NCBI GenBank assembly: GCA_002292165.1
Contig: DBBK01000220.1
Coordinates: forward strand, 359 to 46,967
Length of the DNA: 46,609 nucleotides
Reading direction: 5' to 3'
From: Brevundimonas sp. UBA986
Lineage (GTDB): Bacteria; Pseudomonadota; Alphaproteobacteria; Caulobacterales; Caulobacteraceae
Every line of letters starts with the position of its first letter. The first letter of the stretch is position 1. Positions 1 to 8,595 of this stretch are shown piece by piece. The notes beneath the pieces were generated by a model. That model made no database searches, was not told the DNA's origin, and worked only from the letters and a program-made list of their open reading frames with translations. The position numbers and the translations under genes are program-made.

Positions 1-337
1 CGACGGCGGCGGCGCGGTCGACGGTGACCTCGGGCGTGTACAGCGGGATGAAGGTCGCGGCCGCGGCCTTGTCCTGCAGAAGGACGTCGCGGATCAGACG
101 CGCGTTCGACTCCGGCGAGCTCTCGGGAACATAGCGCTCGTCGACCAGGGTCACGGCGATGTTCGACCAGCCGATGTCGGCCTGGGCCAGGCGGGCATAG
201 ATGGGCGACGGCGTCGATCCGCCCGGACCCGCGAAGGCGGCGCGACCGTTGGCGAGAACCGCCTCGCCGAGGGTCTCTTCCAGCCGCCCGGCGATGGTCG
301 CGGCCCAGCTGTCGAGGGTGGGGAAGGCCTCAAGCAT
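1..337 (-). CDS. pgl: 6-phosphogluconolactonase, N-terminal part (cut by window edge)
   Basis: Hydrolyses 6-phosphogluconolactone to 6-phosphogluconate, the step after glucose-6-phosphate dehydrogenase in the cytoplasmic pentose phosphate and Entner-Doudoroff routes. Only the first 112 codons are present; the 3' end lies before base 1. Visible family features are a GPGGSTP loop near residue 40 and VDERYVP followed by ESN near residues 70-82, the usual sugar-phosphate site of Pgl proteins. The ATG at 337 lies inside the last codons of zwf, an 8-base overlap, so the two genes are almost certainly translated from one mRNA. I cannot judge whether the rest is intact. Confidence 0.87.
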   Translation of the reverse strand, partial: MLEAFPTLDSWAATIAGRLEETLGEAVLANGRAAFAGPGGSTPSPIYARLAQADIGWSNIAVTLVDERYVPESSPESNARLIRDVLLQDKAAAATFIPLYTPEVTVDRAAAV

Positions 338-1787
338 CGGTCGTGTTCCAGTCGCGGCCCGTGCGGGCCATCAGCATGTCCGAGCCGTCCGGACCCCAGG
401 TCCCGGCGACGTATTCCTGCGGCTTCACGTTTCCATCGACCCAGGCCTCGGAGACCTCGTCGACCCATTTCCACGCCTGTTCGGCCTCGTCGCGGCGCAC
501 GAACAGGGTCGAGTCGCCCTTCAGCGCATCGAGCAGCAGCCGCTCATAGGCGATGCGGCGGCGCGGCGGCACATCGTGCTTGTCGCGGAAGCCCCAGCTC
601 AGGCTCATCTTGATCGGCTGCAGCTGCATCCGGCTGTCGAGGCCGGCCTTCTTGTTCATCACCGTCAGGGAGATGTCTTCCTCGGGCTGCAGCTCGATGA
701 TCATCTTGTTGGCCTGCGGCTCCCCGTCCTCATAGTCGAAGATCGAGTGGGGCAGGGGCTTGAACTGGATGACGATCTCGGTGCGCTTCTCGGGCAGCCG
801 CTTGCCGGTCCGCATGAAGAAGGGCACACCCGCCCAGCGCCAGTTGTCGATGTCGGCGCGGATGGCGACGAAGGTCTCCGTGTCCGAATCCTGGCCCCGC
901 TCTTCGTCGTAGCCCTTGACCAGTTTCCCATCGACGAGCCCGCCGACGTATTGGCCGCGCACCGTCACCCGCTCGGCGTCCTCATGGGTGATGGGCCGCA
1001 AGGAGCGCAGCACCTTGACCTTCTCGTTGCGCACCGATTCCGGATCGAGATCCGACGGCGGCTCCATGGCCACCAGGCACAGCAGCTGCAGCATGTGGTT
1101 CTGCAGCATGTCCCGAAGGGCGCCGTACTCGTCGTAGTACGGCCAGCGGTCGCCGACGCCGACGGTCTCGCCCACGGTGATCTGGACGTGATCGATGTTC
1201 TGGGCGTTCCACAGCGGCTCGAAGACGGTGTTGCCGAAGCGCAGGGCGATCAGGTTCTGGACCGTCTCCTTGCCGAGGTAGTGGTCGATGCGGAAGACCT
1301 GGTTCTCGGAGAAGGCGTCCGAGACGGCGTCGTCGATGGCGCGGAAGCTGTCCAGATCGCGGCCGACCGGCTTTTCCAGCACGACCCGGTCATCGACCTC
1401 GGCCAGACCCGCGGCGCGCATGGCGGTGACGATCTTCGCATAGAGGGACGGGGAGACGGCGAGGAAGGAGGTCACCGAGCCCTGACCGACCTTGTCCTTG
1501 AGCGGCTTCAGGCTTTCGGCCGAGGTGGCGTCGACCGCGAGGTAGTCGAGCCGGGCCTCCATCCGCTTCCAGACGGTCTCGTCCCAGACGTTGTCGGCCT
1601 TCGCCTTGGCCTCGCAGGTCTCGCGCACCTTGGCGATGTATTCGGCCGGGCTCTCCTCGGAGCGGGCGGCGCCGATGATCTTGAGATCTTCGGGCAGCAG
1701 GCCGTCGTGGTCGAGGAAATAGAGCGAGGGCAGCAGCATCCGCATGGCGAGATCGCCGCCGCCGCCGAACAGCACCAATGCCGCCAT
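330..1787 (-). CDS. zwf: Glucose-6-phosphate 1-dehydrogenase
   Basis: Oxidises glucose 6-phosphate to 6-phosphogluconolactone with NAD(P)+ in the cytoplasm. At 485 residues it has the normal family length. The N-terminal Rossmann loop is GGGGDLA (residues 8-14), VLEKPVG is at 136-142 and the substrate-binding and catalytic motif RIDHYLGKE is at 166-174. The ATG at 1787 is chosen because GGAAAC lies just upstream and the nucleotide-binding loop follows directly; the open frame runs further upstream but only as a shadow of hisIE. The gene sits 41 bp after hisIE on the same strand and overlaps pgl by 8 bases. It may be read partly from the his operon, or from its own promoter in the 41-bp gap, where I see no clear one. 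Confidence 0.95.
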   Translation of the reverse strand: MAALVLFGGGGDLAMRMLLPSLYFLDHDGLLPEDLKIIGAARSEESPAEYIAKVRETCEAKAKADNVWDETVWKRMEARLDYLAVDATSAESLKPLKDKVGQGSVTSFLAVSPSLYAKIVTAMRAAGLAEVDDRVVLEKPVGRDLDSFRAIDDAVSDAFSENQVFRIDHYLGKETVQNLIALRFGNTVFEPLWNAQNIDHVQITVGETVGVGDRWPYYDEYGALRDMLQNHMLQLLCLVAMEPPSDLDPESVRNEKVKVLRSLRPITHEDAERVTVRGQYVGGLVDGKLVKGYDEERGQDSDTETFVAIRADIDNWRWAGVPFFMRTGKRLPEKRTEIVIQFKPLPHSIFDYEDGEPQANKMIIELQPEEDISLTVMNKKAGLDSRMQLQPIKMSLSWGFRDKHDVPPRRRIAYERLLLDALKGDSTLFVRRDEAEQAWKWVDEVSEAWVDGNVKPQEYVAGTWGPDGSDMLMARTGRDWNTTDA

Positions 1788-1828
1788 GCCTGTTTCCTTC
1801 CGGAGATGAGGGCCGCGAAAGACCCTTC

Positions 1829-2448
1829 TTACGACGCGTCTTTGGCCGGTTGGGCCCGCTGAGCCAACACGTCCAGCACGTCCTGAAACACCAATTGACG
1901 CGACCGTAACAAGACCAGCAGGTGATAGACCAAATCCGCGGCCTCGCTCGCGAGTTCCGCATCGGGACCGGCCACCCCGGCGAGCGCGGTCTCGACGCCT
2001 TCCTCGCCGACCTTCTGGGCCAGACGCTTGGGCCCCTCGGCGATCATCCGGGCGGTGTAGCTGACCGACGGATCCTCTGAGGCGCGCCGGGCGATGGTCC
2101 TTTCCAGCGCCGCGATCCGGCCGAGACCCGGCGCATCGGCGTCGCCGAAGCAGCTGGTCGTGCCCAGATGGCAGGCCGGTCCCATCGGGCGCACCGCCAC
2201 GACCAGCGCATCGCCGTCGCAGTCGGGGGTGATCGACACGACCGTCTGGCGGTTGCCCGAGGTTTCGCCCTTGCGCCACCGCCCGCCGCGCGAGCGCGAG
2301 AAGAAGGTCGCCTCGCCGGACTCGATCGTCTCCTCCAGCGCGGCCCGGTCCATATAGGCCAGGGTCAGCACCTGAAGCGTATCGGCGTCCTGGACGATGG
2401 CCGGGATCAGGCCGTCGCCCTTTGCGAAATCCAGAGCGTTGGGATCGA

Positions 2449-2452
<4 letters not shown>
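1829..2452 (-). CDS. hisIE: Bifunctional phosphoribosyl-AMP cyclohydrolase / phosphoribosyl-ATP pyrophosphohydrolase
   Basis: Carries out steps two and three of histidine synthesis: removal of pyrophosphate from PR-ATP, then opening of the purine ring of PR-AMP. The 207-residue protein is a HisI-HisE fusion. HisI occupies about residues 1-108, with WRKGETSGN at 59-67 and metal-site cysteines C78 (DCDGD), C94 and C101. HisE occupies about 112-207, with KVGEEGVET near 147-155 and an ExADLVYH motif near 170-177. Many alphaproteobacteria keep hisI and hisE as separate genes, so the fused form is a useful lineage marker. Its ATG overlaps the hisF stop by 4 bases (ATGA). It is the last his gene of the run. 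Confidence 0.95.
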
Positions 2453-3212
<760 letters not shown>

Positions 3213-3216
<4 letters not shown>

Positions 3217-3947
3217 TGGCAGGCCACGATGGCTTCGGCGGCGGTGAAGCGGCCTTCGTAGATGGCGCGGCCGACGATGGCGCCGTCGCAGCCGATGGCG
3301 GCGGCGGCGGTCAGGTCGTCCAGCGAGGACACCCCGCCCGAGGCCTGGACCTTCAGATCGGGACGACGACGGCGCACCTCAGCCAGCAGGTCGAGATTGG
3401 GCCCGGTCAAGGCGCCGTCGCGGCCGACGTCGGTGATCAGTACGTGGCTGAGCGTTCCCACGGGATAGCGGTCCAGCGCTTCCCACAGGTCGAAGCCCGC
3501 CGCCTCGGTCCAGCCCTTGAGCGAGGGCACGGGCACGCCGTCCTCGCCGATGCGGACGTCGAAGGCCAGGGTCAGCTGTTCGGCCCCGAACCGCTCCAGC
3601 CAGCCGGCGACCTCGTCCGGCTTCGTCACCGCCAGCGAGCCCACGACGATGCGCGACACGCCCGCGCGGAGCAGGTGGATGATGTCCTGATCCGAGCGCA
3701 CCCCGCCGCCCGACTGGATGGCGACATCGAAGCTCGCGGCCAGTTCGCCGATCAGGGTGTGCTGCACGGCATGTCCGGCCTGGGCGCCGTCGAGATCGAC
3801 GATATGAACCCAGGTCGCGCCGTCGCGGACGAAACTGGCGAGGCGCCGCATCGGGCTGTCGTCATATTTGGTGACCTGATCGAACCGGCCGTGCATCAGC
3901 CGCACGCAGGTCCCGGCGCGGAGGTCGATGGCGGGATAGACGATCAT
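3213..3947 (-). CDS. hisA: Phosphoribosylformimino-5-aminoimidazole carboxamide ribotide isomerase
   Basis: Catalyses the Amadori isomerisation of ProFAR to PRFAR, step four of histidine synthesis. The 244-residue barrel starts MIVYPAIDLRAG with catalytic D8; the second catalytic aspartate is in AFDVR near residue 130. Phosphate loops QSGGGVR (78-84) and ASGGVSS near 200 are present. It overlaps hisH upstream and hisF downstream by 4 bases each. In sequence it resembles HisA rather than the bifunctional PriA of actinobacteria, which fits the lineage. Confidence 0.96.
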
Positions 3948-4543
3948 GCGGGCAGCTCGATGAAATTCTTCAGGATGCGGGCGCCGGCCTCGGCCGAACG
4001 CTCGGGGTGGAACTGGCAGCCCCAGCGATTGCCCTTGCGGACCACGGCGGGGACGACGGTTCCATAGTCGGCGCGGGCCAGCGTCGCCTCGCCGTCCGGA
4101 CAGACGAAGCTGTGCACGAAGTAGGCGTAAGACCCTTCGGCGACACCCTCGATCAGCGGATCGGCCTTCACCGTCGTCAGCCGGGTCCAGCCCATGTGCG
4201 GCACCGGCAGTTCGGGATCGATATCGAACTTGGTCACCACGCCCGGGATGCAGCCGAGCAGATCGACGCCGCCCCCTTCTTCACTGCGTTCGAACAACAA
4301 CTGCTGGCCGAGGCAGACGCCGAGCAGGGGGCGCTGGAAGGCTTTCAGCGGTTCGATCAGGCCCAGCGCGGCCAGCCGCTCCATCGCATAGCCCGCCGCC
4401 CCGACGCCGGGCAGGATGACCCGCTCAGCGCCTGCGACAACGGCGGGGTCGTCGGTGATCACGGCGTCGGCGCCCAGCCGCTCCAGCGCGAACTGGACCG
4501 AGGCGGTGTTCCCGGCGCCGTATCCGATGATGGCGACGTTCAC
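3944..4543 (-). CDS. hisH: Imidazole glycerol phosphate synthase, glutaminase subunit
   Basis: Class I glutamine amidotransferase that supplies ammonia to HisF. The 199-residue protein has the nucleophile C77 in GVCLGQQLLF and the His/Glu pair H179 and E181 in CQFHPE. Most HisH proteins read GMQLLF after the nucleophile; here it is GQQLLF, a mild change. The start is GTG at 4543, forming a GTGA overlap with the hisB stop; the open frame extends upstream only as a shadow of hisB, and the family N-terminus (NVAIIGYGAGN) begins exactly at this GTG. Confidence 0.94.
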   Translation of the reverse strand: MNVAIIGYGAGNTASVQFALERLGADAVITDDPAVVAGAERVILPGVGAAGYAMERLAALGLIEPLKAFQRPLLGVCLGQQLLFERSEEGGGVDLLGCIPGVVTKFDIDPELPVPHMGWTRLTTVKADPLIEGVAEGSYAYFVHSFVCPDGEATLARADYGTVVPAVVRKGNRWGCQFHPERSAEAGARILKNFIELPA

Positions 4544-5964
4544 AGGACGCCCTTGGTGCTCGGCACCGCGTCGCCCTCGATCCGGATGGCCTGACGCAGG
4601 GCGCGGCCGAAGCCCTTGTAGACGGCCTCGGTCTTGTGGTGGTCGTCGTCGCCCGAGACCTTGATGTGGACGGCGGCGCCCATGGCCTCGGCCAGAGACC
4701 GGAAGACGTGGGCGGTCAGGTCGGTGCGGTATTCGCCGATGAAGGGGGTCGCGAACGTTCCCTCGAACAGCGGATAGGGCCGACCCGACAGGTCGATGGC
4801 GACATGGGCTTCGGCCTCGTCCATGGCCAGGACGAAGCCGTAGCGGGCGATGCCGCGCCGCTCGCCCAGCGCCTGTTTCAGGGCCTGACCGAGGGCGATG
4901 GCGCTGTCCTCGATGGTGTGGTGCGGATCGGTGTGCAGGTCGCCTTCGCACGACAGGCGCAGGGCGAAGCCGCCGTGGGCCGCGACCTGTTCCAGCATAT
5001 GGTCAAAGAAGCCGACGCCGGTCTGGATGGTGATCGGACCGGTCGCGTCGAGGTCGACGGCGCAGACGATGCGCGTCTCTTTCGTGTCGCGCACGGCCTG
5101 TCCGGTGCGGTGCGGCCGGGCGCGCGGCACGTTGAGCCCCAGCGCCAGCAGCAGCCGGTCGTTGACCTCGGGCCTGATCGAGATCGGCAGGCGCAGCCGG
5201 TCGCCGGAGCGATCCGCCGCCACGCCATATTTCGCCAGCTCGGCCAGGGTCGCCTCGGGGTCGTTGGGCTTGGCCATCAGGATGGGGCCGACGCCGCTCT
5301 CGAGGGTCATCAGGCGCGCAACCTCGCGGGCGACGCGGGCGCGCTCCAGCTTGACCGAGGCGATGCGGTCGGCGGTCTCGATCATCCGCGACGGATCCAG
5401 CGCCTGTTGCGCCAGCCGAACCAGAGGTTCGGGCAGGGCGTAGGGCTCCAGCACCGACGTCAGACGCGCGAGGGTCCGGGGTTGGGCGATCGCCGCCCCG
5501 ACGCGGGCGCCGGCCAGGCCGTAGGCCAGCGACAGGCTGCGCAGCACCACCAGATTGGTGTGGTCGCTGACGACGGTCACGGCCGAGGCGCCGTCGGCGA
5601 ACTCGATCAGACCTTCGTCCACGACCAGCAGGGCGGGGGCGACGCGTTCGGCCATCTCGGCGACCGCCTCGGGCGAGCCGAGGGCGCGGATGACGACGGC
5701 GGCGGGGTCGCCCTTGCCGGGATAGATGGCGGCGAGGCCGGTGTAGGGCTGGGCCTCAGGGGCCTGAACCGATCCGCCGTCGCGCGCGGCGAGGCGCCAG
5801 ACCAGCTCCAGCCCGTGGGTCAGGCCGCGCACCGGCAGCACCTGTTCGACCGGCGCGCCATAGATCTGGGACATACGAGCGGCCAGCGCCGGGGCGTCGC
5901 CCGGATAGCGGTCCAGACCTTCGCCGCCGGAGACCAGCGGGGCGTAGGGGGCGGGCAGGGTCAT
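4540..5964 (-). CDS. hisB: Fusion of a degenerate HisC-like aminotransferase domain with imidazoleglycerol-phosphate dehydratase (HisB)
   Basis: 474 residues in one frame. Residues about 286-474 are a complete HisB dehydratase (imidazole glycerol phosphate to imidazole acetol phosphate): DTKETR at the domain start, FFDHMLEQ, DPHHTIEDS and GDDDHHKTEA supply the metal-binding His/Glu residues. Residues about 1-285 follow histidinol-phosphate aminotransferase in order: RYPGD near 20, RGLTHGLELVWRL (normally RGADEGIELL), VVDEGLIEF (normally VVDEAYIEF), RSLSLAYGLAG (normally RTLSKAFGLAG) and a C-terminal LRLPI. The PLP lysine is L146, the phosphate-cup residues and the Asp-Glu-Ala-Tyr tyrosine are lost, and the segment with the N-P-N-N-P-T-G loop is absent. 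The ATG at 5964 overlaps the hisD stop (ATGA). The dehydratase is probably active; the N-terminal domain probably cannot transaminate, so a separate hisC is expected elsewhere. Confidence 0.88.
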   Translation of the reverse strand: MTLPAPYAPLVSGGEGLDRYPGDAPALAARMSQIYGAPVEQVLPVRGLTHGLELVWRLAARDGGSVQAPEAQPYTGLAAIYPGKGDPAAVVIRALGSPEAVAEMAERVAPALLVVDEGLIEFADGASAVTVVSDHTNLVVLRSLSLAYGLAGARVGAAIAQPRTLARLTSVLEPYALPEPLVRLAQQALDPSRMIETADRIASVKLERARVAREVARLMTLESGVGPILMAKPNDPEATLAELAKYGVAADRSGDRLRLPISIRPEVNDRLLLALGLNVPRARPHRTGQAVRDTKETRIVCAVDLDATGPITIQTGVGFFDHMLEQVAAHGGFALRLSCEGDLHTDPHHTIEDSAIALGQALKQALGERRGIARYGFVLAMDEAEAHVAIDLSGRPYPLFEGTFATPFIGEYRTDLTAHVFRSLAEAMGAAVHIKVSGDDDHHKTEAVYKGFGRALRQAIRIEGDAVPSTKGVL

Positions 5965-7280
5965 TCCGGGCTCCGCAGGTCGGCGGCGCGCGCGTGGGCC
6001 TCCAGCCCCTCCAGCCGCGCCAGACGGGCGGCGACGGGGGCGAGCACAGCGGCGCCGGCCTCGGTCACCGTCTGGACCGACATGGAGGTCATGAAGCTCG
6101 AGGTGGTGATCCCGCCGAGGGTCCTGGCCCCGCCGTCGGTCGGCAGGACATGCGACGGACCGGCCGCATAGTCGCCCAGGGTCTCGGCGGCCCAGCGGCC
6201 GACGAAGACGGCCCCGGCGGCCGTGATCTGTCCGACCAGTTCGTCGGCGTCCTCGGTCTGTATGGCCAGGTGTTCGGGGCCATAGAGGTTGGCGACTTCG
6301 CAGGCCGTCTCCATGTCGCGCACCTTGACGATCCGGGCCTCGGCGAGGGAGGCGCGGGCGATGTCGGCGCGGGGCAGGGTTTCGAGCTGGTCCTCGACCT
6401 CTTCGAGGATGGCGTTGATCGTCGCGGTGCTGTCCGAGACGAGGAGCACCTGGGCGTCCGCGTCGTGCTCGGCCTGGCTGAGGAGGTCGGCGGCGGCGAT
6501 TTCCGGATCGGCCGAGCCGTCGGCGATGACCAGCAGTTCCGACGGTCCCGCCGGCATGTCCTGCGACGGCCCGCCGGGCAGGGCGGAGGCGTAGCGCTTG
6601 GCCTCGGCGACATAGGCGTTGCCCGGTCCGAACAGCTTGTCGCAGGCCGGGATGACCCCGTCTTCCAGCTCGACCCCGTAGGTCAGGGCGGCGATGGCCT
6701 GGGCCCCGCCGATCAGCCACAGGGCGTCGAGCCCGGCCTCGGAGGCAGCCAGGATCATGGCGGGGGGGACGCCCCCAGAATTGGGAAAGTCCTTCGACGG
6801 AGGCGTAACCGCGACCCGCTCCCGCACGCCCGCGACCCCCGCCGGGATGGCCAGCATCAGCAGGGAGGAGAAGAGGGGCGCGCTGCCGCCGGGCACATAG
6901 AGGCCCGCCGCGCCGATCGGCCGCCAGACAAGGCGCGATTTCACGCCCGGCGTCGTCTCGACCCAGGCAGTATCGGACGGCTTCGTCATCTGGTGGAAGA
7001 CGCGGACGTTCTCGGCGGCGATGCGCAGCGAGCGGGTGTCGGCGGGCGCGAGCGCATTGCGCGCCTCGGACACCACATCCGGCGTGATGGCGATGCGGCG
7101 CGGCGCGGCCTTGTCGAGCTTCAGGCTCCAGTCGGTGACCGCCTGGCCGCCGCGAGCGCGGACGTCCTCGAAGATCTCGCGCACCACATCGACGACGCGG
7201 CCTTCGGTGCGCTGCGTCGGACGCGCCAGCGCGGCCTTGCGACCCGCCGCATCCAGTGATGCCCAATCAACCCGCTTCAT
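5961..7280 (-). CDS. hisD: Histidinol dehydrogenase
   Basis: Zinc enzyme that oxidises L-histidinol to L-histidine in two NAD+-dependent steps. The 439-residue protein has the family hallmarks PAGPSELLVIAD near the middle (about 225-236), QAEHD shortly after and AGPSHVLPTDGGAR near 357-370. Two starts are possible: ATG at 7280, giving TGATG with the hisG stop, or GTG at 7283, giving a GTGA overlap and one extra residue. I prefer the ATG; GAGAAG lies 8 bases upstream of it. It overlaps the hisB fusion by 4 bases at its end. Confidence 0.95.
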   Translation of the reverse strand: MKRVDWASLDAAGRKAALARPTQRTEGRVVDVVREIFEDVRARGGQAVTDWSLKLDKAAPRRIAITPDVVSEARNALAPADTRSLRIAAENVRVFHQMTKPSDTAWVETTPGVKSRLVWRPIGAAGLYVPGGSAPLFSSLLMLAIPAGVAGVRERVAVTPPSKDFPNSGGVPPAMILAASEAGLDALWLIGGAQAIAALTYGVELEDGVIPACDKLFGPGNAYVAEAKRYASALPGGPSQDMPAGPSELLVIADGSADPEIAAADLLSQAEHDADAQVLLVSDSTATINAILEEVEDQLETLPRADIARASLAEARIVKVRDMETACEVANLYGPEHLAIQTEDADELVGQITAAGAVFVGRWAAETLGDYAAGPSHVLPTDGGARTLGGITTSSFMTSMSVQTVTEAGAAVLAPVAARLARLEGLEAHARAADLRSPE

Positions 7281-8161
7281 CACATCATCTTCTCGATGGG
7301 GAGGACGAGGATGGCCGAGGCGCCGGCGGCCTTCAGCTTCTCCAGCGTCTCCCAGAAGACGGCTTCCTGACAGACGGCGTGGACCGCGACGGCGTCGTCG
7401 CGGCCCATCAGGGGCATGACGGTCGGAGCGCCGGCGCCCGGCAGGATGGCGGTGATCTCGTCCAGCGCCGAACGCGGGGCGTTCAGCATGACGTATTTGG
7501 CGCCCTGCGAGGACACCACGCCCGCCATCCGTTCGATGATCGAGTCCAGCAGATGCGCCAGTTCGGGCTCGGGTCCGGTCGGCGACTTGATCAGGACGGC
7601 CTGGCTTTCGAACACCGTCTCCCTGGCGATCAGACCATTGGCTTCCAGCGTGGCCCCGGTTGAAACCAGATCGCAGATGGCCGAGGCCAGCTTCAGACGG
7701 GGGGCCACCTCGACAGCCCCGCGCATGACGACGGTGTCGGCCTGAACGCCGCGGTCGTTGAGGAAGCGCTGCAGGATCTTGGGATAGGAGGTCGCGATCC
7801 GCAGCCCCTGAAGCGAGTGCGGGCCTTCATAGGCGAGGGTCGGCGGCACGGCGAGCTTGAGCGTGCAGCGGCCGAAGCCGAGGGGCATGATGACCTCGGC
7901 TGTCGCCCCGCCGTTCTTGTCCTCCTCCAGCACGTTTTCGCCGACGATGCCCAGGTCGCAGACGCCGTCGGCGACGAAGGTCGGGATGTCGTCATCGCGC
8001 ACGCGCAGCAGGTCGATCGGGTAGTTCTCCACCCGGTACAGCAGGTCGTTGTGGCCCTTGACCCACTTCAGACCCGCGTCGCGGATCAGCTCGAGCGAGC
8101 GGTCAGCCAGACGGCCGGATTTCTGGACGGCGATGCGCAGCCGTCCCTGGACAGTACTCAT
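7280..8161 (-). CDS. hisG: ATP phosphoribosyltransferase, long form
   Basis: First committed step of histidine synthesis: ATP plus PRPP to phosphoribosyl-ATP. At 293 residues this is the long HisG type with a C-terminal ACT-like regulatory domain (about residues 220-293), so feedback inhibition by histidine is expected and no HisZ partner is needed. The N-terminal catalytic domain shows LRIAVQKSGRL near residue 8 and DLGIVGENVL near 90. The hisG stop and hisD start share bases (TGATG). It begins 8 bp after the end of the TrpR-like gene, so that regulator gene is probably the first of the operon. Confidence 0.95.
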   Translation of the reverse strand: MSTVQGRLRIAVQKSGRLADRSLELIRDAGLKWVKGHNDLLYRVENYPIDLLRVRDDDIPTFVADGVCDLGIVGENVLEEDKNGGATAEVIMPLGFGRCTLKLAVPPTLAYEGPHSLQGLRIATSYPKILQRFLNDRGVQADTVVMRGAVEVAPRLKLASAICDLVSTGATLEANGLIARETVFESQAVLIKSPTGPEPELAHLLDSIIERMAGVVSSQGAKYVMLNAPRSALDEITAILPGAGAPTVMPLMGRDDAVAVHAVCQEAVFWETLEKLKAAGASAILVLPIEKMM

Positions 8162-8168
8162 GGCGGGG

Positions 8169-8492
8169 TCAGGCTTTCTTCTTTTTCAGGCGTTCCAGCA
8201 CCAGGCTGTAGCCCTGATGCGGCATGTCTTTCAGGAACCGGGCGACGCGCACCACGGTGGTCGGGCTGGCGCCGGCCTCGGCGGCGATCTCGCGATAGGA
8301 CTTCACCTGCTCATGCAGCAGGCGGGCCACGGCCCAGCGCTCGGCGAAGGCCCGGAGTTCCGAGGGCGTGCACAGGTCCGACAGGAAGGCGTCGACCTCC
8401 TCTCGCGTCTTCAGCGACAGCAGGGCGTCATACAGGGCGAGCCTGTCGTCGGCGGCCTGATGAACGGCCTTGCGGGAGATCGGGGTGGGCAT
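8169..8492 (-). CDS. TrpR/YerC-YecD-family DNA-binding regulator at the head of the his operon
   Basis: A 107-residue, all-helical protein with the Trp-repressor-like layout: LCTPSELRAFAERW, then a helix-turn-helix reading SYREIAAEAGASPTTVVRV near residues 65-84, and a basic tail ending KKKK. This matches the YerC/YecD group of TrpR-related proteins. RegPrecise-type reconstructions link some members (called HisR in Firmicutes) to histidine genes; the position directly before hisG supports such a role here by inference. The start is ATG at 8492, with GGAA 8 bases upstream. A GTG at 8504 is in frame but has no ribosome site. Three 8-bp repeats just upstream are a candidate operator. Confidence 0.85.
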   Translation of the reverse strand: MPTPISRKAVHQAADDRLALYDALLSLKTREEVDAFLSDLCTPSELRAFAERWAVARLLHEQVKSYREIAAEAGASPTTVVRVARFLKDMPHQGYSLVLERLKKKKA

Positions 8493-8507
8493 GGCGCGTT
8501 CCACTAG

Positions 8508-8531
8508 AGTGTAACAGTGAAACAGTCAAGC
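8508..8531. promoter_or_regulatory. Three direct 8-bp repeats, candidate operator of the his operon
   Basis: Read on the plus strand: AGTGTAAC, AGTGAAAC, AGTCAAGC, back to back, ending 16 bp upstream of the ATG of the TrpR-like gene. On the minus strand this gives ACT at an exact 8-bp period, with CTAG at the gene-proximal end. E. coli TrpR reads ACT-containing half sites and binds in tandem with an 8-bp offset, so this is a plausible autoregulatory and his-operon operator. It is inference from pattern and position only. TTGACT at the distal end could be a -35 element, but no good -10 lies 17 bp away. Confidence 0.4.
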
Positions 8532-8576
8532 GACGGAACGCAATCGGGTTGCGAGGCGAGAAATCGTCTTCGCGCT

Positions 8577-8592
8577 GCAACATTTCTGTTGC
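8577..8592. repeat. Inverted repeat at the start of the ATP-grasp gene
   Basis: GCAACA-TTTC-TGTTGC is a perfect 6-bp inverted repeat, extended by CGC/GCG with one bulged T. It ends 3 bp before the ATG at 8596, where a ribosome site would lie. It could be an operator or an mRNA hairpin; function unknown. Confidence 0.4.
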
Positions 8593-8595
8593 GCG

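Noticed and set aside
201..1862. 553-codon open frame on the plus strand, antisense to zwf
   Set aside because: The minus frame is an unmistakable zwf with catalytic motifs; the plus frame is a GC-bias shadow without a recognisable domain.
5965..7266. Upstream extension of the hisB fusion frame (total 908 codons)
   Set aside because: The upstream 430 codons run antiphase through hisD, are Arg/Pro/Gly-rich and show no family; the ATGA junction at 5964 marks the true start.
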